This document shows, piece after piece, positions 54,433 through 64,000 of a stretch of 64,000 nt of DNA (the stretch's first letter is position 1; the number at the start of each line of letters is the position of its first letter). The notes beneath the pieces are model-generated. The model ran no database searches. It had not been told where the DNA came from and saw only the letters and a list, made by a program, of their open reading frames with translations. The DNA is taken from positions 170,604 to 234,603 of the forward strand of contig CANNIA010000001.1 of the NCBI GenBank assembly GCA_947504705.1, given 5' to 3'. The position numbers were made by a program, and so were the translations under genes. The stretch is from Paracoccaceae bacterium (GTDB lineage: Bacteria > Pseudomonadota > Alphaproteobacteria > Rhodobacterales > Rhodobacteraceae).

Positions 54433-55701
54433 TCAGGCGGAACAGAGTCGCCGTGCGGCCAACCAACTAGCAAGGGCCATGACCCCCGCCGTGGCAAGAC
54501 AGAGCGGTAGGCCACCCACCTGGTAGCTGAGGCCGGAAAGCACCGTTCCGATCAGGCGCCCGGCGGCGTTGGCCATGTAGTAGAAGCCCACGTCGCGCGT
54601 GATCCGCTCGGCCGAGCCGAAGGCGAGGATCAGGTAGGAATGGACCGACGAATTGACGGCAAAGACGAAGCCGAAGACCAAAAGGCCGCCGACCAGCGTT
54701 GACGTGAGCCACGGGGCGGGGCCGCCAGACAGCCACGCCGCCCCAGCCAGAACGAAGGGGATCGGCACCAGAAGGCCGGCCCAGCGGATTGCCTTGCGGG
54801 TCGTCTCGGCCTCGGGCTGCCCTTTCGCGCCCAAGAGACGCGGCGCAAAGGCCTGCACCACGCCGTACGCGATGATCCAGAGCGCGAGGAAGCCACCGAT
54901 CAGGAAGAAGGCTTCTCGTCGACCCTCGGCGGTGCCATCGGAAAGCACAGCTTGAAAATAGACCGGGATGCCCACGACGAACCAGACATCCCTGGCCCCA
55001 AAGAGGAACATGCGCGCCAGGCTGAGGCGGTTCACGCGTGCATCTTTTGACCGCCAGCCGCCGCAGGTTTCGTCCGACTTCATCCGGCCGGGAAGTCCGG
55101 CAGGCAGGAACAGGGCGACGGCTGTCAGGATCACGGCCAATACCCCAGCCATGCCCCAGACCGCCGCATCGAACCCGGCCAGCGCCAACAGGGCGGCGCC
55201 GAGAAAGAAGCCCAGACCTTTGATCGCGTTTTTCGAGCCCGTCAGCAGCGCGACCCAGCGGAAGAGGCCGCCCTCCTCCTTGGGTGCCAGCAGCTTCACC
55301 GCGGATTTCGAGGACATCTTGGCCAGGTCCTTGGCCACGCCGGAAATTCCCTGAACCGCCATGACAAACGCGACCGACGCCACAATGCTCCAAGCCGGAT
55401 CAAGCTGCGCCAGAGCGACCAGCGCCCCGATCTGTAGCGCCAGCCCGCCATAAAGTGTGGCCGCCAGACCAAAGCGCGCCGCCAGCCAACCGGCCGCCAA
55501 ATTGGTCACGATCCCCGCCGCTTCGTAAAGCAGGAACAACCAGGCAAGCTGCAGCGGAGTGAAGCCAAGACCGTTGAAGTGCAATAGCACCAGCATTCGC
55601 AGTGCGCCATCCGACAGCATGAAGGCCCAGTAGGCCGCAGTGACGGCGGCATAGGCGCGCATGGGGTTCGACGGCGGGCCAGACGGGTCTGAGGCGCTCA
55701 C
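54433..55701 (-). CDS. arsJ: ArsJ, MFS efflux carrier for 1-arseno-3-phosphoglycerate
   Basis: A 422-aa major-facilitator protein with twelve predicted segments. The N-terminal part reads [26 protein letters not shown], typical of ArsJ, and the cytosolic loop has [15 protein letters not shown]. It is coupled to the GAPDH gene upstream: GTG at 55701 overlaps the GAPDH TGA (GTGA), with GGGG nearby. An ATG at 55662 (MRAYAAV) gives the shorter form usual for the family. ArsJ exports the arsenate ester made by its GAPDH partner. Confidence 0.9.
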   Translation of the reverse strand: MSASDPSGPPSNPMRAYAAVTAAYWAFMLSDGALRMLVLLHFNGLGFTPLQLAWLFLLYEAAGIVTNLAAGWLAARFGLAATLYGGLALQIGALVALAQLDPAWSIVASVAFVMAVQGISGVAKDLAKMSSKSAVKLLAPKEEGGLFRWVALLTGSKNAIKGLGFFLGAALLALAGFDAAVWGMAGVLAVILTAVALFLPAGLPGRMKSDETCGGWRSKDARVNRLSLARMFLFGARDVWFVVGIPVYFQAVLSDGTAEGRREAFFLIGGFLALWIIAYGVVQAFAPRLLGAKGQPEAETTRKAIRWAGLLVPIPFVLAGAAWLSGGPAPWLTSTLVGGLLVFGFVFAVNSSVHSYLILAFGSAERITRDVGFYYMANAAGRLIGTVLSGLSYQVGGLPLCLATAGVMALASWLAARRLCSA

Positions 55702-56705
55702 AGCGACCCCGCGACCATCCGCGCGATATCTGCCAACCGGCAGGCATAGCCCCATTCGCTGTCATACCAAGCGTAGATCTTCACCTGGGTGCCGTTGATG
55801 ACCATGGTCGAAGGGCCGTCGACAATCGAGGACCGAGGGTCGTTGGTGAAGTCGCACGACACCAGCGGACGGGTCTCGAAGCCCAGAATTCCCTTGAGTG
55901 GACCTTCTGCGGCGGCGGCGAAGAGCGCATTGACCTCTTCCGCTGCCGTCGCCCTCTCAACCTCGAACACGCAGTCGGTCAGCGAGGCGTTCAACAGGGG
56001 CACCCGGACAGCGTGTCCATTCAGGCGGCCCTTGAGCTCGGGGTAGATCAGCGCGATCGCCGTCGCCGATCCCGTGGTCGTCGGGATCAGATTCATCAGC
56101 GCCGATCGCGCGCGGCGCATGTCCTTGGCCGGGCGGTCGACGATGGTCTGGGTATTCGTGACATTATGGATGGTCGTGATCGACCCGTGGCGGATGCCGA
56201 TGGCCTCATGGATCACCTTTACGACGGGAGCTAGGCAGTTGGTCGTGCAAGAGGCAGCTGTGATCAGGCTTTGCGACCCATCATAAAGATGATGATTCAC
56301 CCCATAGACGAGGTTAAGCGCTCCACCGTCCTTCACCGGGGCGCTGACCACCACCTTCTTCACGCCTGCGGCAAAATAGGGCGAGACCTTCGTGGCTGTC
56401 TTGAAGACGCCCGTGCAGTCGATGATCATATCCACGCCAAGCTCGGCAAGCGGCAATGCTTCGATGGTCTTTTCGTGAGTCAGCCGGATCGTCCGGCCGT
56501 TCAGGACCAGTTCGCCTTCCGAAAAACTGACCGGCGTGCGCCAGCGGCCGTGGACCGAGTCAAACTCCATCAGCAAGGCATGCTGTTCGGTGTCGCCAAC
56601 CGGATCGTTCAGAAGGACGATCTCACCAGCTGCGCCGGTGTCGATCAGGTCACGCAGAACCAGTTTTCCGATGCGGCCAAGGCCGTTCAGGGCAATACGG
56701 GTCAT
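55698..56705 (-). CDS. ArsJ-associated glyceraldehyde-3-phosphate dehydrogenase
   Basis: A 335-aa GAPDH with the NAD region [17 protein letters not shown], the nucleophile in [12 protein letters not shown] (Cys153) and [13 protein letters not shown] at the C-terminus. In ars operons this dedicated enzyme uses arsenate in place of phosphate to make 1-arseno-3-phosphoglycerate for ArsJ. It is translationally linked with arsJ and starts 5 bases after arsRC ends. A housekeeping GAPDH would be elsewhere in the genome. Confidence 0.9.
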   Translation of the reverse strand: MTRIALNGLGRIGKLVLRDLIDTGAAGEIVLLNDPVGDTEQHALLMEFDSVHGRWRTPVSFSEGELVLNGRTIRLTHEKTIEALPLAELGVDMIIDCTGVFKTATKVSPYFAAGVKKVVVSAPVKDGGALNLVYGVNHHLYDGSQSLITAASCTTNCLAPVVKVIHEAIGIRHGSITTIHNVTNTQTIVDRPAKDMRRARSALMNLIPTTTGSATAIALIYPELKGRLNGHAVRVPLLNASLTDCVFEVERATAAEEVNALFAAAAEGPLKGILGFETRPLVSCDFTNDPRSSIVDGPSTMVINGTQVKIYAWYDSEWGYACRLADIARMVAGSL

Positions 56706-56710
56706 GGGTT

Positions 56711-57550
56711 TCAGACCTTTGCTTGCACGTCGGAGCCGATCGCATCGACCCGGGATTGGAGGGACAGCCGGCTGAGGCTTTCAAAGGGAAGCTCGACGAA
56801 GGTCATGATCCTGCGGCGCAGTGCGGCGTAAGTCTGGGCGAAGACCAGAGCCTTCTCGGCATCGGTCCCTTTCGCCTTCACTGGATCAGGCAAGCCCCAA
56901 TGGCCGGTGACCGCCTGACCCGGCCACGGCGGACATTCCTCGGCCGCCGCCGTGTCGCAGACGGTGAAGACGAAATCCATGACGGTGGACTCGGGCCGTT
57001 GAAACTCGGAGATGTGCTTGGACCGCAGGACGGATGTGTCGTGGCCATTGCGCTTAAGTATATCCAGCGCGAAGGTGTTCAGCTCTGTGTTGGGGCGCGT
57101 TCCGGCAGAGAAGGCCTGAAACTTGCCTTTTCCCAGATCGCGCAGAAGTGCCTCGGCAAATATCGAACGAGCCGAGTTGCCCGAGCAGATGAAGAGCACG
57201 TTGAAATCGGTGTCGCGCATGGCGTCGTCCTTCCGGGCATCGAGAAGTGGAGAAAGGAGATCGATTCTGGCACGGCCAAGATCGAGTGCAAGGTAGCCGA
57301 TCAGGCCCTTGGTGACATCGAGGTTGACCGCATAGAAGAGCGATCGCCCGTGCCGGGTGACAGTGACCAACCCGGAAGCCGTAAGATCTGCCAGGTAGTG
57401 CGAAAGCGTGTTCGGCTTCAGCCCGAGGGCCTCGGCGATCTCGGTCGGCCTCACGCCTTGCGGTGCAAAGCGCATCAGCAGGCGGAAGGCGGCCATCCGA
57501 CCGGGGTGACCAAGCGCAGCGAATGCGGGGACGGCAGGATTCTGTTCCAT
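56711..57550 (-). CDS. ArsR-ArsC fusion protein
   Basis: A 279-aa two-domain protein. Residues 1-100 form an ArsR-type winged helix ([43 protein letters not shown]), and residues 115-279 form a LMW-PTP-type arsenate reductase with the P-loop ICSGNSARS (Cys122, Arg128). The ArsR half has no cysteine, so the usual CxC-type arsenite site is absent; sensing may use the ArsC half. It leads the operon with GAPDH and arsJ. ATG at 57550 is chosen; the upstream frame is GC-rich noise. Confidence 0.87.
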   Translation of the reverse strand: MEQNPAVPAFAALGHPGRMAAFRLLMRFAPQGVRPTEIAEALGLKPNTLSHYLADLTASGLVTVTRHGRSLFYAVNLDVTKGLIGYLALDLGRARIDLLSPLLDARKDDAMRDTDFNVLFICSGNSARSIFAEALLRDLGKGKFQAFSAGTRPNTELNTFALDILKRNGHDTSVLRSKHISEFQRPESTVMDFVFTVCDTAAAEECPPWPGQAVTGHWGLPDPVKAKGTDAEKALVFAQTYAALRRRIMTFVELPFESLSRLSLQSRVDAIGSDVQAKV

Positions 57551-57785
57551 ATTTCCGGAATAAAGGATAGTTTCCTGCGCTTCCAGTGAAGTTTTGATGA
57601 CAGCCAGGCCACCCGGCCGGAAGCCTGTCTCACGCACGTAAACTGTCCCGAGTGCGGTTGGTGACGGCGGCCAGAGAAAGCCCGGTGTGGCCTGCAAGTG
57701 GCGCCGGGATGCACCTGCGCACTGGAGGCTGTTTGATCCCACGGTTTGATGGTGAGACCCTTTCGAAGGCATGGAAGGAAGCACT

Positions 57786-58592
57786 TTGGGACAAGTTCGT
57801 CATGGCAGCGCCACGACCACGTTCGCCATCAGAGCTGCAATACAGCAATCGCAAGCTTCGCTCGCGCAGCTGAGCCGGGAGCTGGGAGCTGGGAGCGAAC
57901 CCCAAGACTTTTTCGAAGTGGCGCAAGCGCGCGACTGTCAAGGATATGAAGGCCGTACCGACGGAACCGCGCTCGACGGTTCTGTCCGAGGCCGAGGAGG
58001 CGATGGTGTGACATTCCGGCGGCACACACTCCTGCCGCTGGACGACTGTCTCTATGCCCTGCAACCCTCGATCCCGCACCTCTCTAGCTCAGCGCTTCAT
58101 CGGTGCCTACAGCGACATGGCATCTCGCGTCTGCAGGATGTGGAGGGCGACAAGCCTAGGCGGCAGAAGTTCAAACGCTATCCCATCGGCTTCTTCGACA
58201 TCGACATAGCCAAGGTGCTGACTGCCGAGGGCAAGCTCTACCTGTTCGTCGGCATCGACCGGACATCTGTTCGCCGTTGCGCAACTCGTTGCCACTGCTG
58301 ACAGAAAGACAGCCTGGGAGTTCCTTCAGCACTTGCTCGAGGCCGTCCCCTATCAGGTCCACACTATTCTCACGGATACGGCATTCAGATCGCACAGCAG
58401 CCGCGGAACCGGAATACCGTTTATTCCCGGCCAATGCGCTTCGACATGATCTTCGAGGTCGAGACATGGTTCCGCCAATGGTTCGAGGAACCATGTCGAG
58501 GGGGATCGAACGCAGGCTGACGAAACCCAACCATCCCTGGACCAATGGGCAGGTCGAGCGGATGAACCGCACGATCAAGGACGCGACCGTCA
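57786..58592 (+). mobile_element. IS481-family transposase remnant
   Basis: A broken transposase over three frames. A TTG at 57786 starts LGQVRHGSATTTF; the N-terminal HTH continues in another frame with PKTFSKWRKRATVKDMK. A later frame has RRHTLLPLDDCLYALQPSIPH and KRYPIGFFDIDIAKV (first catalytic Asp), then ILTDTAF (second) and LTKPNHPWTNGQVERMN (Glu), which are hallmarks of IS481. Several frameshifts, a duplicated GAGCTGG, and no 3' end; it runs straight into an amidohydrolase fragment at about 58592. Confidence 0.85.
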
Positions 58593-59249
58593 TCCGCACC
58601 TTCTTCGCCCCGGACCGGATCGAAACGCTACTTCCCAGCGTCCTTGCCCGCACGGCTGCCGTGCAGCAGGAAACCGGTGTGCCGATGCGGTTGCACTGCT
58701 GCCAATCGGTCTATGAATTCGAAACCTTGCTGGCCCTACGCGGCCACAGCCCCTTGGGCTGGCTGGAAAACCTTGGCCTTCTGACCGACCAAGCTATCCT
58801 ACCGCATGGGATCTATATCCCCGGCCATCCGCAGGTTAGCCTTGGCGGCGACACCGACATGCAGCGACTTGTCGCCTCGCGAACGAACATCGCCCATTGT
58901 CCCGTTGCCTTTGGCCGCGAAGGTGAGGAGGACCTCTTTCGCCAGCTACCGCGCGAAGGGCGTGCGCTTTGGCATGGGCACCGACACCGACCCCGCCGAC
59001 ATGGTGGGAAACATCCGTCTCGGTCGGATGCTGTCGCATCTGATGGGCGGCACCCCGCCCGCCACCGCCGCCGACTTCTACCGCGCCGCGACCCTTGGAG
59101 GGGCGGATGCGCATCGGCGGCCGGACCTTGGCCGTCTGGTAAAGGGCGCAAGGGCCGATATCACGGTCTTCGACCTCTCCGGCTTCCACCTCGGCCAGGT
59201 CCTCGACCCGAAGATACATTCCGCCCCGCATTTCCGGTTCAGACATGAC
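58593..59249 (+). pseudogene. Truncated amidohydrolase (cytosine deaminase/chlorohydrolase type)
   Basis: N-terminally truncated by the IS481 junction. The remaining part shows PMRLHCCQSVYEFETLLALRG, ILPHGIYIPGHPQVSLGG, and THIAHCP-type segments; after a frame shift near 58940 it continues with FASYRAKGVRFGMGTDTDPADM (metal-binding Asp) and RAATLGGADAHRRPDLGRLVKGARADITVFDLSGFHLGQ near the C-terminus. The 3' end is also missing. Non-functional. Confidence 0.8.
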
Positions 59250-59277
59250 GACCCAGCAGCCCCGCTGCTAAGCCCGC

Positions 59278-60027
<750 letters not shown>

Positions 60028-60141
60028 CTAAATCCTGTTTGCCCGGAAAACTCTAGCTTCCGTGCCCGCCCTTCGCCAGTGCCAGACTTGCGCCCGGCCA
60101 ACCCCCGGCGCTAGCCTTAGGCCAAAGGAGGGACCCCACCC

Positions 60142-61248
60142 ATGACCCACCGGATCAGCGCCACAGGCATCAGCTTTGACTTCCTGCCGCGCGGAGGCGT
60201 CCTGACCGATCTTCGCGTCACCGATGAAGGGGCCGAGATCGCACCCCTCCACCACGCGCCCTGGGCCGAGGCCGAGGTTCCCGCCGACGCCCCCCCACAT
60301 CAACGCTGGCTGCAGGGCGATTTCTTGGCAGCCCCCATGGGCCCCGGTCCCGACGGCTTGCACGGTCTGACCGCGAATGGCGAATGGCGGGTGATGCAGT
60401 CCGTCCCCGGCACCCTGCGCGCGGCCCTTGACGGCGCGGTGCAAGGGGCAAGCGTCATCAAGGAGCTTTCGGTCGAAGACGGCCACCCCTTCCTTTACCA
60501 GCGCCACCTTTTTATCGGCGGCCAAGGTCGGCTTCCGGTCGCCAATCACGCGATGATCGCCCTTCCCGGCGGCGCAAAGCTTTCCTTCTCGCGCAAACGC
60601 TGGTGGGAGACCCTTGCCGAACCCCTTGAAACGACGGGCGGAAGGTCCCGCCTCGCCTATCCGCGTCGGGCCGAAGACGCAGCCGAGTTTCCTGCCGCCG
60701 ACGGCAGCACCGTCAACCTGCACCGCTACCCTTGGGGTGACCAGCACGAGGATTTCGTCTCTGGCATCGAAGACCCGGCTTCCCGCCTGGGCTGGACGGC
60801 CATCGTCCGCCCGGATCAGGGCGAACTGATCCTGTCGCTGAAAAACCCCCGCGCCCTGCCGATGACCATGCTCTGGCATTCCAACGGCGGCCGCGATTAC
60901 GCCCCCTGGAACAGCCGCCACCTCGGGTGCCTGGGCGTCGAAGACGGCGCAGCCCTACCCGTCCTTGGCCTGTCGTCCCGTGAAACCCCCGATCCGCTGA
61001 CGGCTGCCGGTCAGCCCGCGCTTCTGACGCTCGACCCGATGGGAACTGCCGAGATTCGCCACATCCTTGGCGCGATCCACTGGCCCAGCGGGCAAAGCGT
61101 GGCCGGAGTGATGCTGGAGGACGACATTCTCACCGTCACCGGCGATTGGGGCGCCGAACGCAAGCTGCCGATCCGGGGCACATGGCTTGACGCAACCGCG
61201 CCCGCACCGCAAACGGCAAAGCGGCCAGGCCTCGACTGGGACCTTTGA
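60142..61248 (+). CDS. Aldose-1-epimerase-like protein
   Basis: A 368-aa protein of the galactose-mutarotase fold, all-beta with a repeated beta-sandwich signature (GDFLAAPMGPGPDGLHGLTANGEW near 60, WHSNGGRDYAPWNSRHLGCLGVEDG near 250). Similar proteins act on sugars or sugar acids. It is divergent from the SDR, which may handle a linked sugar step. Length is a little over the family norm. No signal peptide. Confidence 0.78.
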   Translation: MTHRISATGISFDFLPRGGVLTDLRVTDEGAEIAPLHHAPWAEAEVPADAPPHQRWLQGDFLAAPMGPGPDGLHGLTANGEWRVMQSVPGTLRAALDGAVQGASVIKELSVEDGHPFLYQRHLFIGGQGRLPVANHAMIALPGGAKLSFSRKRWWETLAEPLETTGGRSRLAYPRRAEDAAEFPAADGSTVNLHRYPWGDQHEDFVSGIEDPASRLGWTAIVRPDQGELILSLKNPRALPMTMLWHSNGGRDYAPWNSRHLGCLGVEDGAALPVLGLSSRETPDPLTAAGQPALLTLDPMGTAEIRHILGAIHWPSGQSVAGVMLEDDILTVTGDWGAERKLPIRGTWLDATAPAPQTAKRPGLDWDL

Positions 61249-61867
61249 CAATTTCACCATCAACCAGCATTTTGAGACTACTAAGGAAGTTGCTTTAGTC
61301 TTGCAGCGGCCCATTCGGCGTGGTGGCTATCAGAATACCTTCGCCGATGCCATTTTCCCGCCCACCCGAGCTAACAAACCAAAGCCTGCCTATCCCCTCC
61401 ATAAAAGCGAAGTTGCCGTCCGGTTCCGCGCCAGCTTCAAGCAAACCCTGTTCCAACGCTGATTTGGACACGCCGTCGGCTAGGATAATGCAGGAAACCA
61501 TCTGGCCCATAGTCGGATGCTGAAACAGCATGACGGCCAAGGCAAGATGATCACCATCGGTAACTCCTGGCAGGAGGTCCCAGCCGTCAACCACTTCAGT
61601 GTCCAATTCCACTGGCAACCGGCTTCACAGGCTTTCAGGCTCGATGGGTTGACGGTCAGGTTATGCCCCTTGATCCGGGCCTATTCCAGGGACATAGCCG
61701 CCCCCAATGCATAGGTAGCGGAAGGCGGACAGAGCGGCCGCATCATTCCCAGATGCTGGCAGAGGAAGCCCCAGAACAGCCACACTAGTGAGAAGATGAT
61801 TGCATCTGAACACCTGCAAACCTCCAACTTTGAACGACATTCTCGGACGCGAAAATCGCCCCCGACG
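61249..61867. other. 619-base stretch, one weak minus-strand frame
   Basis: Between the epimerase-like gene and galE. It has lower GC than its surroundings and holds one plausible coding frame (61295-61618) plus a short hydrophobic frame (61681-61821 region) with no start support. No RNA or terminator recognised. Confidence 0.5.
61295..61618 (-). CDS. Hypothetical protein
   Basis: A 107-aa frame (starting with TTG or a downstream GTG) with normal-looking composition, including DGDHLALAVMLFQHPTMG near 20-37 and SALEQGLLEAGAEPDGNFAF near 50-70. No domain recognised. A stop lies four codons before the TTG, so the 5' end is firm, but no ribosome site is obvious. It could be a decayed remnant. 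Confidence 0.4.
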   Translation of the reverse strand: MPVELDTEVVDGWDLLPGVTDGDHLALAVMLFQHPTMGQMVSCIILADGVSKSALEQGLLEAGAEPDGNFAFMEGIGRLWFVSSGGRENGIGEGILIATTPNGPLQD

Positions 61868-62854
61868 CTACTCCGAAAACCCCGGCTTCTGCGCCCAGGC
61901 CCAGGCATCACCGATCATCTGCCGCAGGGTAGACCGCTTCGGCTCCCACCCCAGCTCCTCAACCGCACGCTGCGACGAAGACACCAGCGCCGCCGCATCC
62001 CCCGGCCTGCGCCCGCCAATCACCACCGGCACTTCCCGGTTGGTCACCGCCCGGCTCGCCTCGATCACTTCGCGCACCGAAAACCCCTTGCCCGAGCCAA
62101 GGCAGAACACCCGATCCCCCTTGCCATGCAGCAACCACTCCAGCCCCAGCACATGCGCATCCGCCAGATCGGACACATGCACATAGTCCCGTATGCAAGT
62201 GCCGTCTGGCGTCGGATAGTCAGTTCCATGCAGGGTCAGCGCAGGGCGCTTCCCGGCAACAGCATCCAGCATCAACGGGATCAGATGGGTTTCAGGCAGA
62301 TGCTGCTCGCCGACCTCACCTTCAGGGTCAGCGCCCGCAATGTTGAAATATCTAAAGACCACATGCGAAATTCCATACGATTCCCCGAAATCACGCAGCA
62401 TTTGTTCAATCGCCAGCTTCGACCCGCCATAGGCGTTGATCGGGTGCTGCGCCGTACCCTCGGTCAGCAAGACCCCATCCTGATCGCCATAAGTCGCGCA
62501 AGTCGACGAAAAGACGACCTTGCGCACACCTGCCGCCACGCAGGCCTCGAACAGGTTCAACGCACCTCCCACATTCACCCGCCAGTAAAGACCGGGGTCC
62601 TGCATCGACACACCAACCAGCGACAGCGCGGCAAAATGCATCACTGCTACCGGCTGATGCTCCACAAGCGCCGCATCAATGGCCGCCCGGTCCATCATGT
62701 CGCCCTTGACCAAAGGCCCCCATTTCACCGCCTCGGCCCATCCGGTTGACAGATTGTCAAAGGTCACCGGCACATATCCCGCCCGCGCCATCGCCTTGCA
62801 GGCATGCGCCCCGATATAGCCCGCGCCACCCGTCACCAGAACCTTTTCCGCCAT
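61868..62854 (-). CDS. galE: UDP-glucose 4-epimerase
   Basis: A 328-aa GalE for UDP-galactose production. The Rossmann motif VLVTGGAGYIGAHACKAM is near 4-21, Ser in SSTCATYG near 117-123 and YGGSKLAIEQ near 143-152 supply the catalytic Tyr/Lys. Typical length. It lies just upstream, in coordinates, of a galactose-type glycan context (mutarotase-like protein) and before the RTX gene on the same strand. Confidence 0.94.
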   Translation of the reverse strand: MAEKVLVTGGAGYIGAHACKAMARAGYVPVTFDNLSTGWAEAVKWGPLVKGDMMDRAAIDAALVEHQPVAVMHFAALSLVGVSMQDPGLYWRVNVGGALNLFEACVAAGVRKVVFSSTCATYGDQDGVLLTEGTAQHPINAYGGSKLAIEQMLRDFGESYGISHVVFRYFNIAGADPEGEVGEQHLPETHLIPLMLDAVAGKRPALTLHGTDYPTPDGTCIRDYVHVSDLADAHVLGLEWLLHGKGDRVFCLGSGKGFSVREVIEASRAVTNREVPVVIGGRRPGDAAALVSSSQRAVEELGWEPKRSTLRQMIGDAWAWAQKPGFSE

Positions 62855-62875
62855 CCACTCCCCGCTCCGTTCGCC

Positions 62876-64000
62876 TCAGACGAACACGATGTTGTCCGCC
62901 AGAAGTGATGCGTCAAAAACCCCAAGGATGTCCAGCACTGCCCCGTTGCCAAGATCAAGCTCCAACCCGGAATTCGTGACCATTGCCGTAGAAAGAAGGT
63001 CGACAACGTCCAGAGCCCCCCCACCCAAAAGCCCCGCCGAGATCGCGATCACATCCACCCCATCCTGAAAATCGCTGATCACATCGTGGCCCGCGTCGAA
63101 CACGAAGGTATCCGCCCCCGCGCCGCCCAGCAGCATGTCATCGCCAAGGTCCCCCTGTAAGGTGTCAGCCCCGTCGCGCCCCTCAAGCCGGTCGTTACCT
63201 GCCCCGCCGATCAGCAGATTGGCCGACGCGTCCCCCAAGAGCGTATCAGCAAAGGCGGACCCTTCCAGCCCTTCGACCGCGCCATAGATATCCTTTAGCG
63301 CGTCGCCCAGATTGGCCGCTGGTGTCAGAAGATCCGCTTTCACTCCGGCGCTGGCGTCTCGATAGCCGGCAATATCCAGACCAAGCCCGCCGTCCAGCCG
63401 GTCCCCCCCCGCGCCCCCGACCAGAAGGTCACCGCCATCGCCGCCAAGCAACGTGTCATTCCCGGTCCCACCATAAAGCAGGTCGTCCCCGCCCCGCCCG
63501 CTAAGGGAATCATTGCCCGCCAAGCCCCAGACCTGATCAGACGAAGCCGATCCAAAGAACTTATCGGCGGCAGAGCCCAATTCGAACTGCTCGATGAGCG
63601 AGAAACTGTCCCCCTTCGCATCACCCCCGTTCAGGCTTGGGGTAGCAAGGTCGATCGTGACGGCCTGGGTCGAGGCGCGAAAGCTTGCAAGATCAACGCC
63701 GTCGCCACCATCCAGCCGGTCAAAGCCCGCGCCGCCGATCAGCGTATCATCGCCAAGCCCGCCCAACAGACTGTCATTCCCCAGCCCCCCATCCAGCCGA
63801 TCCGCCCCGTCGCCGCCGATCAGCGTGTCATTACCCGTCTCGCCCGCGAGCGTATCAGCCCCCTCGCGTCCCTCCAGCCTGTCGCCCCCGGCCCCGCCGG
63901 TCAGCCCGTTCGCCCCACCGTCACCGCCCAGCGTGTCATTGCCCGCCCCGCCAATCAGGTTCTCGATCCCGATCAACTGGTCCAGCACCACCTCGCCCGC
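62876..64000 (-). CDS. RTX calcium-binding protein, C-terminal part (partial)
   Basis: At least 371 residues, running off the right edge, so the N-terminus is not seen. The visible part is a series of nonapeptide RTX repeats (GGAGNDTLGG, GGDGADRLDG, LLGGLGDDTLIGG and similar), which bind Ca2+ outside the cell, ending in a type I secretion signal-like tail (DVISDFQDGVDVIA, then a hydrophobic FVFDAG...LADNIVFV end). The protein is a secreted, T1SS-exported adhesin, enzyme or structural protein; the catalytic part, if any, is outside the window. Confidence 0.85.
   Translation of the reverse strand, partial: AGEVVLDQLIGIENLIGGAGNDTLGGDGGANGLTGGAGGDRLEGREGADTLAGETGNDTLIGGDGADRLDGGLGNDSLLGGLGDDTLIGGAGFDRLDGGDGVDLASFRASTQAVTIDLATPSLNGGDAKGDSFSLIEQFELGSAADKFFGSASSDQVWGLAGNDSLSGRGGDDLLYGGTGNDTLLGGDGGDLLVGGAGGDRLDGGLGLDIAGYRDASAGVKADLLTPAANLGDALKDIYGAVEGLEGSAFADTLLGDASANLLIGGAGNDRLEGRDGADTLQGDLGDDMLLGGAGADTFVFDAGHDVISDFQDGVDVIAISAGLLGGGALDVVDLLSTAMVTNSGLELDLGNGAVLDILGVFDASLLADNIVFV

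Noticed and set aside
57551..57562. TTCCGGAA palindrome at the arsRC start as an ArsR operator
   Set aside because: Only 8 bp and adjacent to the start codon; too short to support in this sequence.
61681..61911. Short minus-strand hydrophobic frame upstream of the 61295-61618 frame
   Set aside because: One possible membrane helix, but no ribosome site, no family and overlap with the end of galE.

Overview
The window looks like chromosomal DNA of a PHB-storing, aerobic alphaproteobacterium of the Rhodobacteraceae/Paracoccaceae type. The reasons are high GC, ATGA-style gene overlaps, and protein families typical of that group: heterotetrameric sarcosine oxidase, a phaZ/phaC/phaP/phaR locus with CTGC-N3-GCAG operators, hom next to glpX, and murA-DUF2948-hisD with UPF0262-LMW phosphatase. 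No species can be named from sequence alone.

Layout. 0-7 kb: dnaG, then a minus-strand set of two glutamine-synthetase-like ligases, a class I amidotransferase and an FAD amine oxidase, resembling a gamma-glutamyl-polyamine (Puu-type) pathway. 7-11.4 kb: two periplasmic binding-protein-like genes, TerB, rlmJ, TerC, an ArsC/Spx-type thioredoxin-fold protein and a cold-shock protein. 11.5-14 kb: a four-gene bufferin-type RiPP operon (small secreted Cys-rich precursor, DUF692/MNIO enzyme, DUF2063 partner, DoxX protein). 14-23.3 kb: thrS, two alpha/beta hydrolases (one lacks its catalytic Ser and His), the PHA locus and a LysR regulator. 23.3-32.9 kb: a DUF411 metal-binding protein, a DegT aminotransferase, soxBDAG, a glycosyltransferase with a cupin epimerase-like gene, and an EVE protein. 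33-41.3 kb: glutamate dehydrogenase, a Tad minor-pilin trio, hom and glpX. 41.3-54 kb: a hairpin repeat cluster, a leucine-rich-repeat membrane protein, the LMW phosphatase/UPF0262 pair, about 4.5 kb of decayed AMP-ligase genes plus an outer-membrane beta-barrel gene, then hisD, DUF2948, murA and a secreted HEXXH protein. 54.1-59.3 kb: tRNA-Thr(GGT) followed by an island with an integrase-like scrap, arsJ, an arsenate-type GAPDH and an ArsR-ArsC fusion, then a broken IS481 transposase fused to a truncated amidohydrolase. 59.3-64 kb: an SDR, an aldose-epimerase-like protein, galE and the C-terminal part of an RTX protein that runs off the right edge.

How the genes work together. The PHA block is a complete control unit: PhaC makes polymer, PhaZ degrades it, the phasin PhaP coats granules, and PhaR probably represses phaP through two operators, one lying inside the phaP promoter spacer. 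The bufferin operon is translationally coupled from bufB onward, while a UUCG-capped hairpin separates the precursor from the enzymes. The ars island pairs GAPDH and ArsJ, which together export arsenate as 1-arseno-3-phosphoglycerate, with an ArsR-ArsC fusion that has no metal-binding cysteines in its ArsR half. The hisD/UPF0262 neighbourhood appears to have been split by an insertion that is now mostly pseudogenes.
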